Shown one piece after another: positions 1-6,587 of a stretch of 41,690 nt of DNA. The stretch is from Pseudomonadota bacterium (GTDB lineage: Bacteria > Pseudomonadota > Gammaproteobacteria > Burkholderiales > REEB80). Position numbers and translations under genes: made by a program. The DNA is taken from positions 1 through 41,690 of the forward strand of contig JAGWIG010000020.1 in NCBI GenBank assembly GCA_028873515.1, written 5' to 3'. The notes beneath the pieces were generated by a model. It worked only from the letters and a program-made list of their open reading frames with translations, made no database searches and was not told the origin of the DNA. Positions within the stretch are counted from its first letter, which is position 1. Every line of letters begins with the position of its first letter.

Positions 1-1305
1 CAGCCCAAGCAGCGGTACTGAACCGTACTTTCTGCCTTTGCTAAGCAGGTCATGGACAGACTGGATTTTTGGAAGTGTCGCAAACTCATCCAGACCAAAA
101 ACCACTCGCCGGTTTTGATCAGGTGGTAAGGATAAAAGGGAACTGATCAGTACATCCAGCCAGCACGAAATAAGAGGGTTCAGCAGGGCTGATTGATCAT
201 CTTTCACGGTCAGAAATAACCACGATCCTGCTTCACCTTGGGTCATCCATTTTCTTAATGAAAAGGATGCTTCACCTGCTGCCGGATCCAGAATTCCGAA
301 CGGCGCTGCGTAGGCTCCGAGTACCCCCAGGATGCTTGCCGTCATGCCCTTGGCGTCTTCAGAAATTAGCCGGGCTGCTGGCGTTCCTTTCACCATTTCC
401 GCCAGATCTTTCAGATCGGAATGAGCCAGGGCTGATAAAAAACTGTGATTGGTTGTTGCTCCGGCCAGCACCAGTTTTTTGAGGATGGCTGATATTGTTT
501 GCTGCGCGAAAAAATTCCATTCTGCACCATTTCCTTCCCCGTCCGGGATCAACGACTTTGCAAAGCGATCACAGTCCAGCCTTGGATCTTGTATTTCAGC
601 AAACGGCGACCAGGCGGGGGAGCGTGAATCCAGCGGATTAAAAACAATGTCCCCCTTGCGATAAAACCGTTCCAGAAATTGGGAACTTACATCAAAAATG
701 ACCGCCCGATCGCCCCTTTCCCGAAATTTTTGTAGCATCTGGATCATCGCCACCGATTTGCCCGTGCCCGGCGCTCCGGCCAACAACACGCCTCTTGTTT
801 CCACATCGCGGGGAAGAGGGATGTTACCGATCTGGGATGAGAACAGCACTTTGTCCAGCATTTTTAATACTATCTTTTCTACGACAAGCTGCGCTCCTCT
901 TAACCGCTGGTCTGCCCGGGATTTTGCAACAAAAAATGTATGATACAGGGTATGTAGTACCGGCCAGACAAAGGGGGTGATGAAAGCAAAAAAGATTGCG
1001 GCCCCGATCGTTTCTTCTATGGTCGGGTTTTGGGTTAATGAAGCCATGGCTGCCCCAAAAATCGCGCCTGCCGACATGACGATCATCAGGTGCTTTTTGC
1101 GTTTCTCTTTGACCTGATCATCGGCATGCTTGAAAAAATGACGGTACGCCCAGTATCCGATTCCTCCGGTCACAAGAAAGGGAATGAGGTCTTTAAAAAC
1201 GGGGATTGAGCCAAGCAGTAAAAAAATAAAACTGAAAATTAAAATAATGGCAATGATTTTTGTTATAGGATGCTCCAGCCCGATCATTCTGAAAAAATTA
1301 TTCAT
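1..1305 (-). CDS. traD: TraD/TrwB-type conjugative coupling protein (partial)
   Basis: Type IV coupling proteins are inner-membrane hexameric ATPases that bring the relaxase-DNA complex to a type IV secretion channel. The reading frame is open from 1305 through the left edge, so the C-terminus is missing; 435 codons are present. The start is ATG at 1303-1305, preceded by AAGGAG. Hydrophobic segments lie at about residues 17-50 and 75-120. The sequence IGNIPLPRDVETRG leads into Walker A GAPGTGKS near residue 175. DEFATLPKI near residue 403 is Walker B-like and is followed by SKGRKYG, a TrwB/TraD-type C-terminal stretch. It lies downstream of a rep module and three small genes on the same strand, consistent with a mobilisable or conjugative element. 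The family is clear; which lineage (F-like or IncW-like) is not. Confidence 0.88.
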   Translation of the reverse strand, partial: MNNFFRMIGLEHPITKIIAIILIFSFIFLLLGSIPVFKDLIPFLVTGGIGYWAYRHFFKHADDQVKEKRKKHLMIVMSAGAIFGAAMASLTQNPTIEETIGAAIFFAFITPFVWPVLHTLYHTFFVAKSRADQRLRGAQLVVEKIVLKMLDKVLFSSQIGNIPLPRDVETRGVLLAGAPGTGKSVAMIQMLQKFRERGDRAVIFDVSSQFLERFYRKGDIVFNPLDSRSPAWSPFAEIQDPRLDCDRFAKSLIPDGEGNGAEWNFFAQQTISAILKKLVLAGATTNHSFLSALAHSDLKDLAEMVKGTPAARLISEDAKGMTASILGVLGAYAAPFGILDPAAGEASFSLRKWMTQGEAGSWLFLTVKDDQSALLNPLISCWLDVLISSLLSLPPDQNRRVVFGLDEFATLPKIQSVHDLLSKGRKYGSVPLLGL

Positions 1306-1359
1306 GCCGATACTCCTTTGTGGTGGGGGAAAGGAAACCAAAAAAATTAAGACATTCTT

Positions 1360-1384
1360 TTCTTATTGCACTTGTTTGAAATTT
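1360..1384 (-). repeat. Copy 1 of a ~25-bp recurrent motif upstream of traD
   Basis: On the minus strand this reads AAATTTCAAACAAGTGCAAT followed by AAGAA. Near-copies occur at 2152-2176 and 2611-2635. In this copy the motif also encodes the last codons (NFKQVQ, stop) of the gene at 1363-1722, and it ends 55 bp before the traD start. Function unknown. Confidence 0.6.
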
Positions 1385-1722
1385 CTGGCCCGGATCCACA
1401 GCCCGATCAGGGTTACGGCAAGGGAAAAAACGGGGATAAGGATAAAAGCTTGGAAAACGCCACGTTTGATTGTTGGGATTTTTAAAGCCGCCCTGGCAAA
1501 ACTTGAGGCTGGGTATACGCCCCCGTGTAAATGGATTAAAGCGCCCGAGAAGCCGATCTTGATGATGAAGAGGGAATAGCAGGTTAAAGCAATCAAAAGC
1601 CTGTCCTGCCCCCATTGCCAGGCGGCAAACATCAACATCAAGATGAATGAAGTAGTGAATACAGCCATAAAAAATTGTGCCGTGGTACGCGGCTGGCGGG
1701 TCTGGCGGGGGATTCTGCGCAT
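1363..1722 (-). CDS. Small membrane protein of transfer region, unknown function
   Basis: The 119-residue protein starts at ATG 1722, preceded by GGAGACC. It begins with a basic, proline-containing head (RRIPRQTRQPR). Three hydrophobic stretches follow at about residues 17-36, 42-64 and 89-110, ending in the basic tail RARNFKQVQ, so an inner-membrane location is likely. The stop codon lies 57 bp before traD on the same strand, and a terminator just upstream (1754-1780) suggests it begins its own unit or depends on read-through. I do not recognise the family. Position suggests a conjugation accessory or entry-exclusion role, but nothing in the sequence proves it. Confidence 0.6.
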   Translation of the reverse strand: MRRIPRQTRQPRTTAQFFMAVFTTSFILMLMFAAWQWGQDRLLIALTCYSLFIIKIGFSGALIHLHGGVYPASSFARAALKIPTIKRGVFQAFILIPVFSLAVTLIGLWIRARNFKQVQ

Positions 1723-1753
1723 GGGCGGTCTCCGAAAAAAATTGGGGGGTGAT

Positions 1754-1780
1754 AAAAAAGCCCGGTTTGAGGCCGGGCTT
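1754..1780 (-). terminator. Rho-independent terminator after the 102-aa gene
   Basis: On the minus strand AAGCCCGG and CCGGGCTT pair around a 7-nt loop and are followed directly by TTTTTTATC. The U-run is on the minus-strand side only. It lies 6 bp after the stop of the gene at 1786-2094. Confidence 0.75.
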
Positions 1781-1785
1781 GGGGA

Positions 1786-2094
1786 TTAGCAAAAATAAGG
1801 ATCAGTAAAAATCTCGCACGCTTCTTCAAACGAAATTTCGTTTGAATTCACCCGTGCTGCAAGCCGGATTGCCCTTTTTACAATCTTTGGAAAACGGGTA
1901 TTACAGCGATTAAAGCCGAACCTGACCCATTCCGTGGACTCGCCTGACTTCTGGTTCTCCCGAAATTGCAGAGGGGGTTGGCCGGATTTATTACGGAAAA
2001 AATAAATCCTGTGAATTTGATAAAAATCGCCCCGACTTTCAAAATTCCGGGTGGCGACTGCACAAATTGTCTTGGCCTTTTTAGATTTAGCCAT
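1786..2094 (-). CDS. Small basic protein, unknown function
   Basis: The 102-residue protein starts at ATG 2094, preceded by AGGAGA; an upstream in-frame extension lacks a ribosome site and is not used. It opens with the basic MAKSKKAKT. A middle section with several aromatic residues (FYQIHRIYFF, WVRFGFNRCN) follows, then FPKIVKRAIRLAARV and an acidic tail EEACEIFTDPYFC. No signal peptide or membrane segment is seen. It lies in the leftward rep-tra gene string and is followed at once by a strong terminator. I do not recognise the family. Confidence 0.55.
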   Translation of the reverse strand: MAKSKKAKTICAVATRNFESRGDFYQIHRIYFFRNKSGQPPLQFRENQKSGESTEWVRFGFNRCNTRFPKIVKRAIRLAARVNSNEISFEEACEIFTDPYFC

Positions 2095-2151
2095 AATTGA
2101 ATCTCCTGTGTAGAAATGGGGGGATGAAGCCAAAAAAATTTCAGCTTCTGA

Positions 2152-2176
2152 TTCTTATTGCACCGGTTTGAAATTT
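2152..2176 (-). repeat. Copy 2 of the ~25-bp recurrent motif
   Basis: Minus strand AAATTTCAAACCGGTGCAAT then AAGAA, 58 bp before the start of the gene at 1786-2094. It closes a 16-codon ATG-initiated frame ending NFKPVQ-stop, which resembles the tail of the gene at 1363-1722. No ribosome site is seen for that small frame. Confidence 0.6.
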
Positions 2177-2220
2177 TGAGAAAAAAGATAAAAACTGGTC
2201 TGCATGAAAATAGGGTAGGG

Positions 2221-2580
2221 TCAGTAAAAATTCAGGTTTTCATTTCCAAAAAAAACGTTTCTGGAATTCGATTCGGCTTCCGCCTCATAATCCATCACCC
2301 ACTCTGCCAGCTCAAGCCAGCCGCTATTTTCAGGGGGAAAAGCCAGGCCGGCTATTTGTACTGCCTGCCTAAAATTTTTGGCTATTCCCACCCTGATCAA
2401 GGCGTCAAAAATTGATTCCTTGCCGCCAATTCCAACCTGAAAATGGCCAGCAGCCTGACTTTTGGTGATCGCATTCCTGATCAAATTTGCTGCAATTCGA
2501 TAACGTTCCTCCCCCCGGAAGGGGGGACTAAGCGGGGATTTTTGGGGATTGCCCCAATTTTTGTTGCCAGATTGATCCAT
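2221..2580 (-). CDS. Small soluble protein, unknown function, carrying an inserted repeat
   Basis: The 119-residue protein starts at ATG 2580, preceded by AGGAGGG. Residues about 11-24 (NPQKSPLSPPFRGE) are the translation of a G/C-rich palindromic repeat of the kind often dispersed in proteobacterial genomes, so the ancestral N-terminus may have been shorter. The rest (RIAANLIRNAITKSQAAGHF, IFDALIRVGIAKNFRQAVQI) looks like a compact helical domain with a C-terminal acidic stretch. It is the first gene after repC in the leftward string. Family not recognised. Confidence 0.5.
   Translation of the reverse strand: MDQSGNKNWGNPQKSPLSPPFRGEERYRIAANLIRNAITKSQAAGHFQVGIGGKESIFDALIRVGIAKNFRQAVQIAGLAFPPENSGWLELAEWVMDYEAEAESNSRNVFFGNENLNFY
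2510..2527. repeat. G/C palindrome of a dispersed repeat inside a coding region
   Basis: TCCCCCC and GGGGGGA form a 7-bp stem around GGAA, followed by AGCGGGGATTTTTGGGGATT. It encodes the low-complexity SPPFRGE segment near the N-terminus of the 119-residue protein. This looks like an inserted repeat unit tolerated in frame. Confidence 0.5.
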
Positions 2581-2610
2581 AATTTCCCTCCTGCTCTACT
2601 GGTTTTATAT

Positions 2611-2635
2611 TTCTTATTGCCACAGATTGAAATTC
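2611..2635 (-). repeat. Copy 3 of the ~25-bp recurrent motif
   Basis: Minus strand AATTTCAATCTGTGGCAATA then AGAA, 31 bp before the start of the gene at 2221-2580. It is the most diverged of the three copies. One frame reads NFNLWQ-stop, matching the NFxxxQ-stop ends of copies 1 and 2. Confidence 0.5.
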
Positions 2636-2640
2636 TTGAG

Positions 2641-2790
2641 GGGCAAGGGCGCGTTTTTAAAACGCGGCCTTTGACACTTCTAAAAGATCTAAAGCTTCTA
2701 AAGAAACCCCAATTTCCCGGGCATATGGTCGCGCTTTGGGTCATTTCCCGGGCATATGGTCGCGCGGATCGGGCATATGGTCGCGCCTGA
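2641..2790. other. Candidate replication origin or RepC-binding region
   Basis: This 150-bp stretch runs into the 3' end of repC. It holds a perfect inverted repeat CGCGTTTT-T-AAAACGCG (2650-2666), an A/T-richer stretch with a repeated CTTCTAAA, and three direct repeats (2718-2786). Iterons, an inverted repeat and an A/T-rich segment next to an initiator gene fit an iteron-type oriV. Origin activity is inference. Confidence 0.5.
2718..2786 (+). repeat. Three iteron-like direct repeats
   Basis: CGGGCATATGGTCGCGC occurs exactly at 2718-2734, 2749-2765 and 2770-2786. Repeat starts are 31 and 21 bp apart. Copies 1 and 2 share five further bases on the left. Copies 2 and 3 overlap the repC 3' end and encode a repeated DHMP in its tail. 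The length and spacing resemble initiator-binding iterons. Confidence 0.7.
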
Positions 2791-3553
2791 CCTTCCCGTC
2801 AACAATAAAAATCCCGATTTTTTTAAGCCCCTCATGATCTGCGGCGAGCTCTGATCGCCTATCTCTTATTCTTCCACCTGCCCCGACCGTTTGTATTAAA
2901 GTCTCCAGATCCCACCCCCCGTTTGGTTGATCCTGGTGGCTGAAAACGTGTCTGGCAAGCGCCTGGCTGATGCCATGCCTCAAATTAATAATAAATGCGG
3001 GATTATAGAAGCGCCCTATATCATTCTGTATAAACTCACTCCATTGGCCTGAAAAAGTAAATCTCCATTTCCTTCTGCCACCCCCGTCATCATCTTTATC
3101 AATTAATTTCATTAAAGAAGATCTGGGATCTTTTTCAATTCGGGAATCCGTTTCTTTAATTTCGTCCAGGATCGAACACAAATATTTATCCCCACGTTTA
3201 AAAATAAAGAGTTCAAGGATCGCAGCTTTAAGATCTTTTATCCTTTCCCATAGTTTGTCATGCCCGTATTTTCCAACTGCTTTTCTTAAGCGGTACGGAT
3301 CGACGAGAATTTGAATTCTCCCGTCATCCATTTTTCTTACCCCCAGATTTTCACGCATGATCACCTCAAGTATGTCCGCATGGGCTTGCCCCAACTTCCC
3401 TTCTATTTTTAACCAGCCCCACCGGGTTTCCAATTTTTGTGAAATTCGAACCGGACGGCGAGTTGGTTGAAATACGAGGCATCGTGCTTGATGCGCGGTG
3501 GTGGTGGGTAAATGAGTTAGATCAAATTCATGTTTTTTATTCCCACTCATCAT
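2741..3553 (-). CDS. repC: RepC-like plasmid replication initiator
   Basis: The predicted role is to bind iterons and open the origin for the helicase encoded just upstream. The product is about 270 residues, close to the IncQ RepC length. The start is the ATGATG pair at 3553/3550, preceded by GGGGG, and overlaps the repA end by 17 bp, an arrangement like IncQ repA-repC; a longer frame to 3658 is only the shadow of repA. The middle (DPYRLRKAVGKYGHDKLWER, LKAAILELF) and the C-terminal part (GISQALARHVFSHQDQPNGG, LETLIQTVGAGG, HEGLKKIGIFIVDGKVRR) match the winged-helix initiator layout of the RepC/TrfA type. The tail DHMPDPRDHMPGK is encoded by the direct repeats. The assignment rests on context plus fold-like motifs rather than strong identity. 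Confidence 0.65.
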   Translation of the reverse strand: MMSGNKKHEFDLTHLPTTTAHQARCLVFQPTRRPVRISQKLETRWGWLKIEGKLGQAHADILEVIMRENLGVRKMDDGRIQILVDPYRLRKAVGKYGHDKLWERIKDLKAAILELFIFKRGDKYLCSILDEIKETDSRIEKDPRSSLMKLIDKDDDGGGRRKWRFTFSGQWSEFIQNDIGRFYNPAFIINLRHGISQALARHVFSHQDQPNGGWDLETLIQTVGAGGRIRDRRSELAADHEGLKKIGIFIVDGKVRRDHMPDPRDHMPGK

Positions 3554-4409
3554 TATTTCCCCCGTTAAAAGATGATTCCATGCCTGGCCCGCGGGTAGGT
3601 TTGTACAACAACCCGTTTTCATCCCTTTTAACCCATACCCCTGCAGATTCAGGCCCATGACTTTGTTTACCGTTCCAAATCAATTTCCATTCCCTTCTTT
3701 CATCTTCATTCAACTTAAACTTTTTCCCTTCCTCTTTGCTCATCCCTCTGATTGTCCACACCGCCCGACACGCCGCCGGCAGGGCGGTCCCGCCACGCCC
3801 TGAGTGATGATCGGATCGAGAATTTAAAATTGAATCTTGACTTGAGTGATGCACAGCAATAATTGCCTGGTGGTTTTTAAATGCAGCCCGGATTAATGAT
3901 CGTCCCAGAAAATCCATTCCGATGTTATCTTCGTCCAAAGTGTGGAACATGATCAAAGGGTCAATGATCACAAGTTGATAGCCTGCTGTTATTTCGACAA
4001 ATTTATTGTATTGATCTGTCAGAACCGGCTCACACTTTAAACCTTTGACAGCCAACGGCATGCGCTGTCCTTCTAGACAGATCAGATCAAATTTAATATT
4101 ATTAAAATCGATGTGATTAAAATCATGATCGATCTGTTTTACTAAACCCTGAATTCTCCTTCCATGATCTGCTTTTCTATCTTCACCTTTTATTATTAAA
4201 ACTCCCCCTCGATCCTGGGGGGGTGTAAAAATATTGCCGATTGCCAACCCAGTCGCCGCGGTCGCCGCGAGCAGATCCGACAGAAACGATTTTCCAACCC
4301 CATCCCCTCCCGAAATTAACCCCAGATCACCCGCTTGCAGACCAGAAAAAATAAAATCTGGTTTTCCCCAATTTGTACAAATTGCATTTTGCAGCGAGAG
4401 AGCATTCAT
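3537..4409 (-). CDS. repA: RepA-type replicative helicase (hexameric RecA-fold ATPase)
   Basis: Helicases of the RSF1010 RepA family unwind DNA at the plasmid origin. The 290-residue product has Walker A GGDGVGKS at about residues 34-41, a motif GGVLIIKGEDR, Walker B-like LVIIDPLIMF and the following AIIAVHHSSQ sensor strand typical of the family. SGRGGTALPAACRAVW resembles the conserved SRGSSAL-type loop. ATG at 4409 is preceded by GGAGGGGGT and overlaps the previous stop by 4 bp (ATGA), so translation is probably coupled. It lies between a regulator-like gene and repC. Confidence 0.82.
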   Translation of the reverse strand: MNALSLQNAICTNWGKPDFIFSGLQAGDLGLISGGDGVGKSFLSDLLAATAATGLAIGNIFTPPQDRGGVLIIKGEDRKADHGRRIQGLVKQIDHDFNHIDFNNIKFDLICLEGQRMPLAVKGLKCEPVLTDQYNKFVEITAGYQLVIIDPLIMFHTLDEDNIGMDFLGRSLIRAAFKNHQAIIAVHHSSQDSILNSRSDHHSGRGGTALPAACRAVWTIRGMSKEEGKKFKLNEDERREWKLIWNGKQSHGPESAGVWVKRDENGLLYKPTRGPGMESSFNGGNNDEWE

Positions 4410-4996
4410 ACCCCCTCCACTTCAACAATCTCAGGCTGAAACAGGTCCACGATCCCAGCCGCCTGATTTTGCTGTATTTTGTTGACCAGATTTTGCCAAC
4501 GATTTCGGGCCTGCCTTTCACATACATGCCAAACCGCTGCAAGTCCTTTCCATCCTGATTTATTATAAATATCAATCAGTTGCTCATAACTTGATGCTGA
4601 ATTTATGTGGGCAGCATTTAGAACCTGATCTTCTGCTTGATCAGGAATCAAATCTTCCCCATTTTTCCCTTGTAAAAATGGCTGAGTCTGAATTTTCTGG
4701 CGACTATTCCTACTTTTTCCCTTTTTATTCAATTCGTTGCTTACTATCAGCCCACCATTTCTGGCTGATTTAAGCAGGTATGAAGCGCAACCATTTGAAT
4801 TTAAAGAGCCTTCTAACACTTTTAAAAAGGCTGTTGCGAGCGCGTCCTCCGCAGAAACAGCCGGATCTGCGGCCTCGGCGGCCACTTTGATCCAGGTAAG
4901 CGGGTGGCCTGCCAGACCCGCAAACCGGGGATCTGAAGCGATCATTGCTGCAATTTTAGTGCTGGAAAAGCTAGGTGAATCAACAGGTTGATGCAT
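4406..4996 (-). CDS. First gene of rep operon; weakly sigma-factor-like protein
   Basis: The 196-residue protein starts at ATG 4996, preceded by AGGAG. Residues about 47-80 (DALATAFLKVLEG, CASYLLKSARNGG) recall region 2 of ECF sigma factors. Residues about 150-170 (GLAAVWHVCERQARNRWQN) resemble a helix-turn-helix of region 4 type. The linker is polar. If real, it would be a sigma-like or DNA-binding regulator of the rep operon. The similarity is weak and read by eye, and the protein may simply be a Rep accessory factor. It overlaps repA by 4 bp and leads the leftward operon. Confidence 0.5.
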   Translation of the reverse strand: MHQPVDSPSFSSTKIAAMIASDPRFAGLAGHPLTWIKVAAEAADPAVSAEDALATAFLKVLEGSLNSNGCASYLLKSARNGGLIVSNELNKKGKSRNSRQKIQTQPFLQGKNGEDLIPDQAEDQVLNAAHINSASSYEQLIDIYNKSGWKGLAAVWHVCERQARNRWQNLVNKIQQNQAAGIVDLFQPEIVEVEGV

Positions 4997-5753
4997 GCTA
5001 AGCTCCTGAATGCAGAGCCATTTTTTCTATTTTTTGGTAAACAGACAACCCCTGTTGGTGTGTACAATAAACGTACATCTTGTAAACCAAAGGCCTTAAA
5101 TTTAATAAGATTCAATCACTTAGTTGTATAAATTCAGCGCTGGGCAACGTGGAAGAAGTGATGCTGGAAAGGTGAAGGCAAAGCCCCCCCAGGTTGCAGT
5201 TTGATAAAACTGCGAATTTTATACCAGATCCGAAAATCTGATGTTATCCCCAAAAACGGGATTTTTTGACTCCCCCGGCAAGCCGGGAGATGAATTCCTT
5301 GAGCCTCAAGGACAGGATCGGATTTCTCCAATAATTCTCATTATCCTCTCTTCATTTTAAATGTCAAACACTTTTATTATTATTTCCTTATAAATTTCAA
5401 TTTTATACTAAAAATTCTTGTACAAAACTATTCCTGAATTATACTCAATATTAATCAATAGGTTATAAATTTATTATTCATGCGCACTGTATCATACTTT
5501 TTTTGCATAATTTTTATATTCCAAATAAACATGTACAAACATAGTATCCAAACTCCCCAGTTCAATATAATAATGTTTTGTACACAGCTTATTAATATAA
5601 CTGTTACTTTTAAACTAAATTTAACATTTATAATAGCAAAGTCTAGACTTTATAGCCCTCATCCAGCATTGCTTAACTAAAATCGGTTCGTGCAAAGGCC
5701 TTTATTTATTATTTACTGTAGATAAATAAACAATATTGTTTATAATATTAAAC
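4997..5753. other. Gene-free, AT-rich spacer between rep operon and toxin-antitoxin block
   Basis: I see no convincing gene here. It should hold the promoter of the leftward rep operon and, at its right end, the rightward hicAB promoter. From about 5340 to 5750 it is very A/T-rich. TGTACA occurs at 5061, 5419, 5532 and 5579. A weak hairpin ATCCC/GGGAT followed by T residues lies at 5246-5268, and a CCCGGC/GCCGGG stem lies at 5274-5287. A 65-codon leftward frame at 5134-5331 runs through these repeats and is probably spurious. Confidence 0.6.
5728..5746 (+). promoter_or_regulatory. hicAB operator and -10 element
   Basis: AAACAATATTGTTT (5728-5741) is a perfect 14-bp palindrome that runs into TATAAT at 5741-5746, 8 bp before the hicA ATG. 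HicB-type antitoxins usually repress their own promoter, so this is the natural operator. No good -35 box is seen. Confidence 0.5.
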
Positions 5754-5859
5754 ATGAACAGCAAAGAACTCAAACAATGGCTGACTAAACAGGGGGCAAC
5801 TTTCAGGCAAGGGAAAGGTTCACATCTAAGGTATCAAGAAACAGTTGGGACTAAAGTAG
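5754..5859 (+). pseudogene. hicA: HicA toxin, broken by internal deletion
   Basis: HicA is a small mRNA interferase of the double-stranded-RNA-binding fold. ATG 5754 encodes a good HicA N-terminus (MNSKELKQWLTKQGATF, then GKGSHLR with the catalytic His at residue 24). The expected middle strands are absent. The C-terminal signature appears in another frame at 5833-5859 as IKKQLGLK-stop. About 20-25 codons are missing (estimated from normal HicA length), and the loss shifts the frame, so the start frame runs on to 5933 across the hicB start and encodes an unrelated tail. The toxin is very probably inactive, although hicB follows 19 bp after the old stop. Confidence 0.82.
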
Positions 5860-5878
5860 GCAGAAAGGAGAAAGACAC

Positions 5879-6298
5879 ATGTTTATTTACCCAGTTACCC
5901 TCACTCCGGCTAAAGAAGGTGGTTTTGTGGTGACGTTCGCTGATATTCCTGAAGCTATCACCCAGGGCGATACCAAAGAAGAAGCGATGACCGCAGCAAA
6001 GGATGCGCTTGAAACGGCCATGGATTTCTATTTTGAAGACCGACGCCAGGTTCCTTTACCATCCAGGGCAAAAAAGGATCAGCCGGTTGTGGAACTCGCA
6101 GCCAGCCTATCGGCAAAAATTCTTTTGCTAAATGAAATGTTGAAGCAAAACGTTCGTGCGGTAGAGCTGGCACGACGCCTCAATACCACGCCTCAGGAAG
6201 TGAACCGTTTAACTAATTTGCGACATACCACGCGGATTGACGGGATTGCAGCGGCTTTAAAGGTATTGGGAAAGCATTTGGATATGCGTGCCGTTTAG
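5879..6298 (+). CDS. hicB: HicB antitoxin with C-terminal HTH
   Basis: HicB neutralises HicA and represses the locus. The 139-residue protein has the HicB fold first (MFIYPVTLTPAKEGGFVVTF, ADIPEAITQGDTKEEAM, DALETAMDFYFEDRRQVP). An HTH domain follows at about residues 85-130 (NEMLKQNVRAVELARRL, TTPQEVNRLTNL). ATG 5879 is preceded by AAAGGAGAAAG. The antitoxin looks intact while its toxin partner is deleted, so it now stands alone and may act only as a DNA-binding repressor. Confidence 0.9.
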   Translation: MFIYPVTLTPAKEGGFVVTFADIPEAITQGDTKEEAMTAAKDALETAMDFYFEDRRQVPLPSRAKKDQPVVELAASLSAKILLLNEMLKQNVRAVELARRLNTTPQEVNRLTNLRHTTRIDGIAAALKVLGKHLDMRAV

Positions 6299-6311
6299 TT
6301 GTCCTGTATAG

Positions 6312-6587
6312 TCAGACTGCTTTTACGACTTCTGGATTTTGCGTAGCGATTTTGAGCAAGGTACGGGCAGCACCGGATGGTTCGCGTCGGCCTTGTTCCC
6401 AATCCTGCAATGTCCGCACGGAAACACCAAGAAGGAGCGCAAATTCAGATTGTGACATGCCGATCCTGGTCCGCGCTTCTGCTGCGGTAGATAGTTTAAC
6501 CTCTGTCTTGCGGATCGCTTTGCCAGATTTCATTTGGCGAGCGGAGTCCAATAGGTCTTTTTGAAACTGGTTTATTTCTTTATCCAT
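6312..6587 (-). CDS. higA: XRE-family antitoxin (HigA/NadS-like)
   Basis: The 91-residue protein neutralises the RelE-fold toxin encoded upstream and binds its promoter. The HTH lies at about residues 40-75 (RIGMSQSEFALLLGVSVRTL, QDWEQGRREPSGAARTLL). The N-terminal helix (IRKTEVKLSTAAEAR) probably contacts the toxin. ATG 6587 overlaps the toxin stop by 8 bp, giving toxin-first order as in higBA loci. It converges on hicB with a 13-bp gap. Confidence 0.85.
   Translation of the reverse strand: MDKEINQFQKDLLDSARQMKSGKAIRKTEVKLSTAAEARTRIGMSQSEFALLLGVSVRTLQDWEQGRREPSGAARTLLKIATQNPEVVKAV

Noticed and set aside
258-980. Several rightward frames near the left edge
   Set aside because: They are antisense to the coupling protein gene, whose Walker motifs and membrane helices read on the minus strand.
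1298-1829. Leftward frames of 164 and 63 codons around the small membrane protein gene
   Set aside because: They overlap it in other frames and pass through the terminator; the 119-residue frame has the better ribosome site and membrane topology.
2718-2786. Direct repeats as a possible CRISPR
   Set aside because: Units are 17 bp with unequal spacing of 31 and 21 bp and overlap repC; they fit iterons better.
3554-3658. N-terminal extension of repC to 3658
   Set aside because: It lies inside repA in another frame and lacks a ribosome site; the ATGATG at 3553/3550 has GGGGG upstream.
5134-5331. A 65-codon leftward frame
   Set aside because: It is the translation of repeat-like hairpin sequence with no family resemblance.
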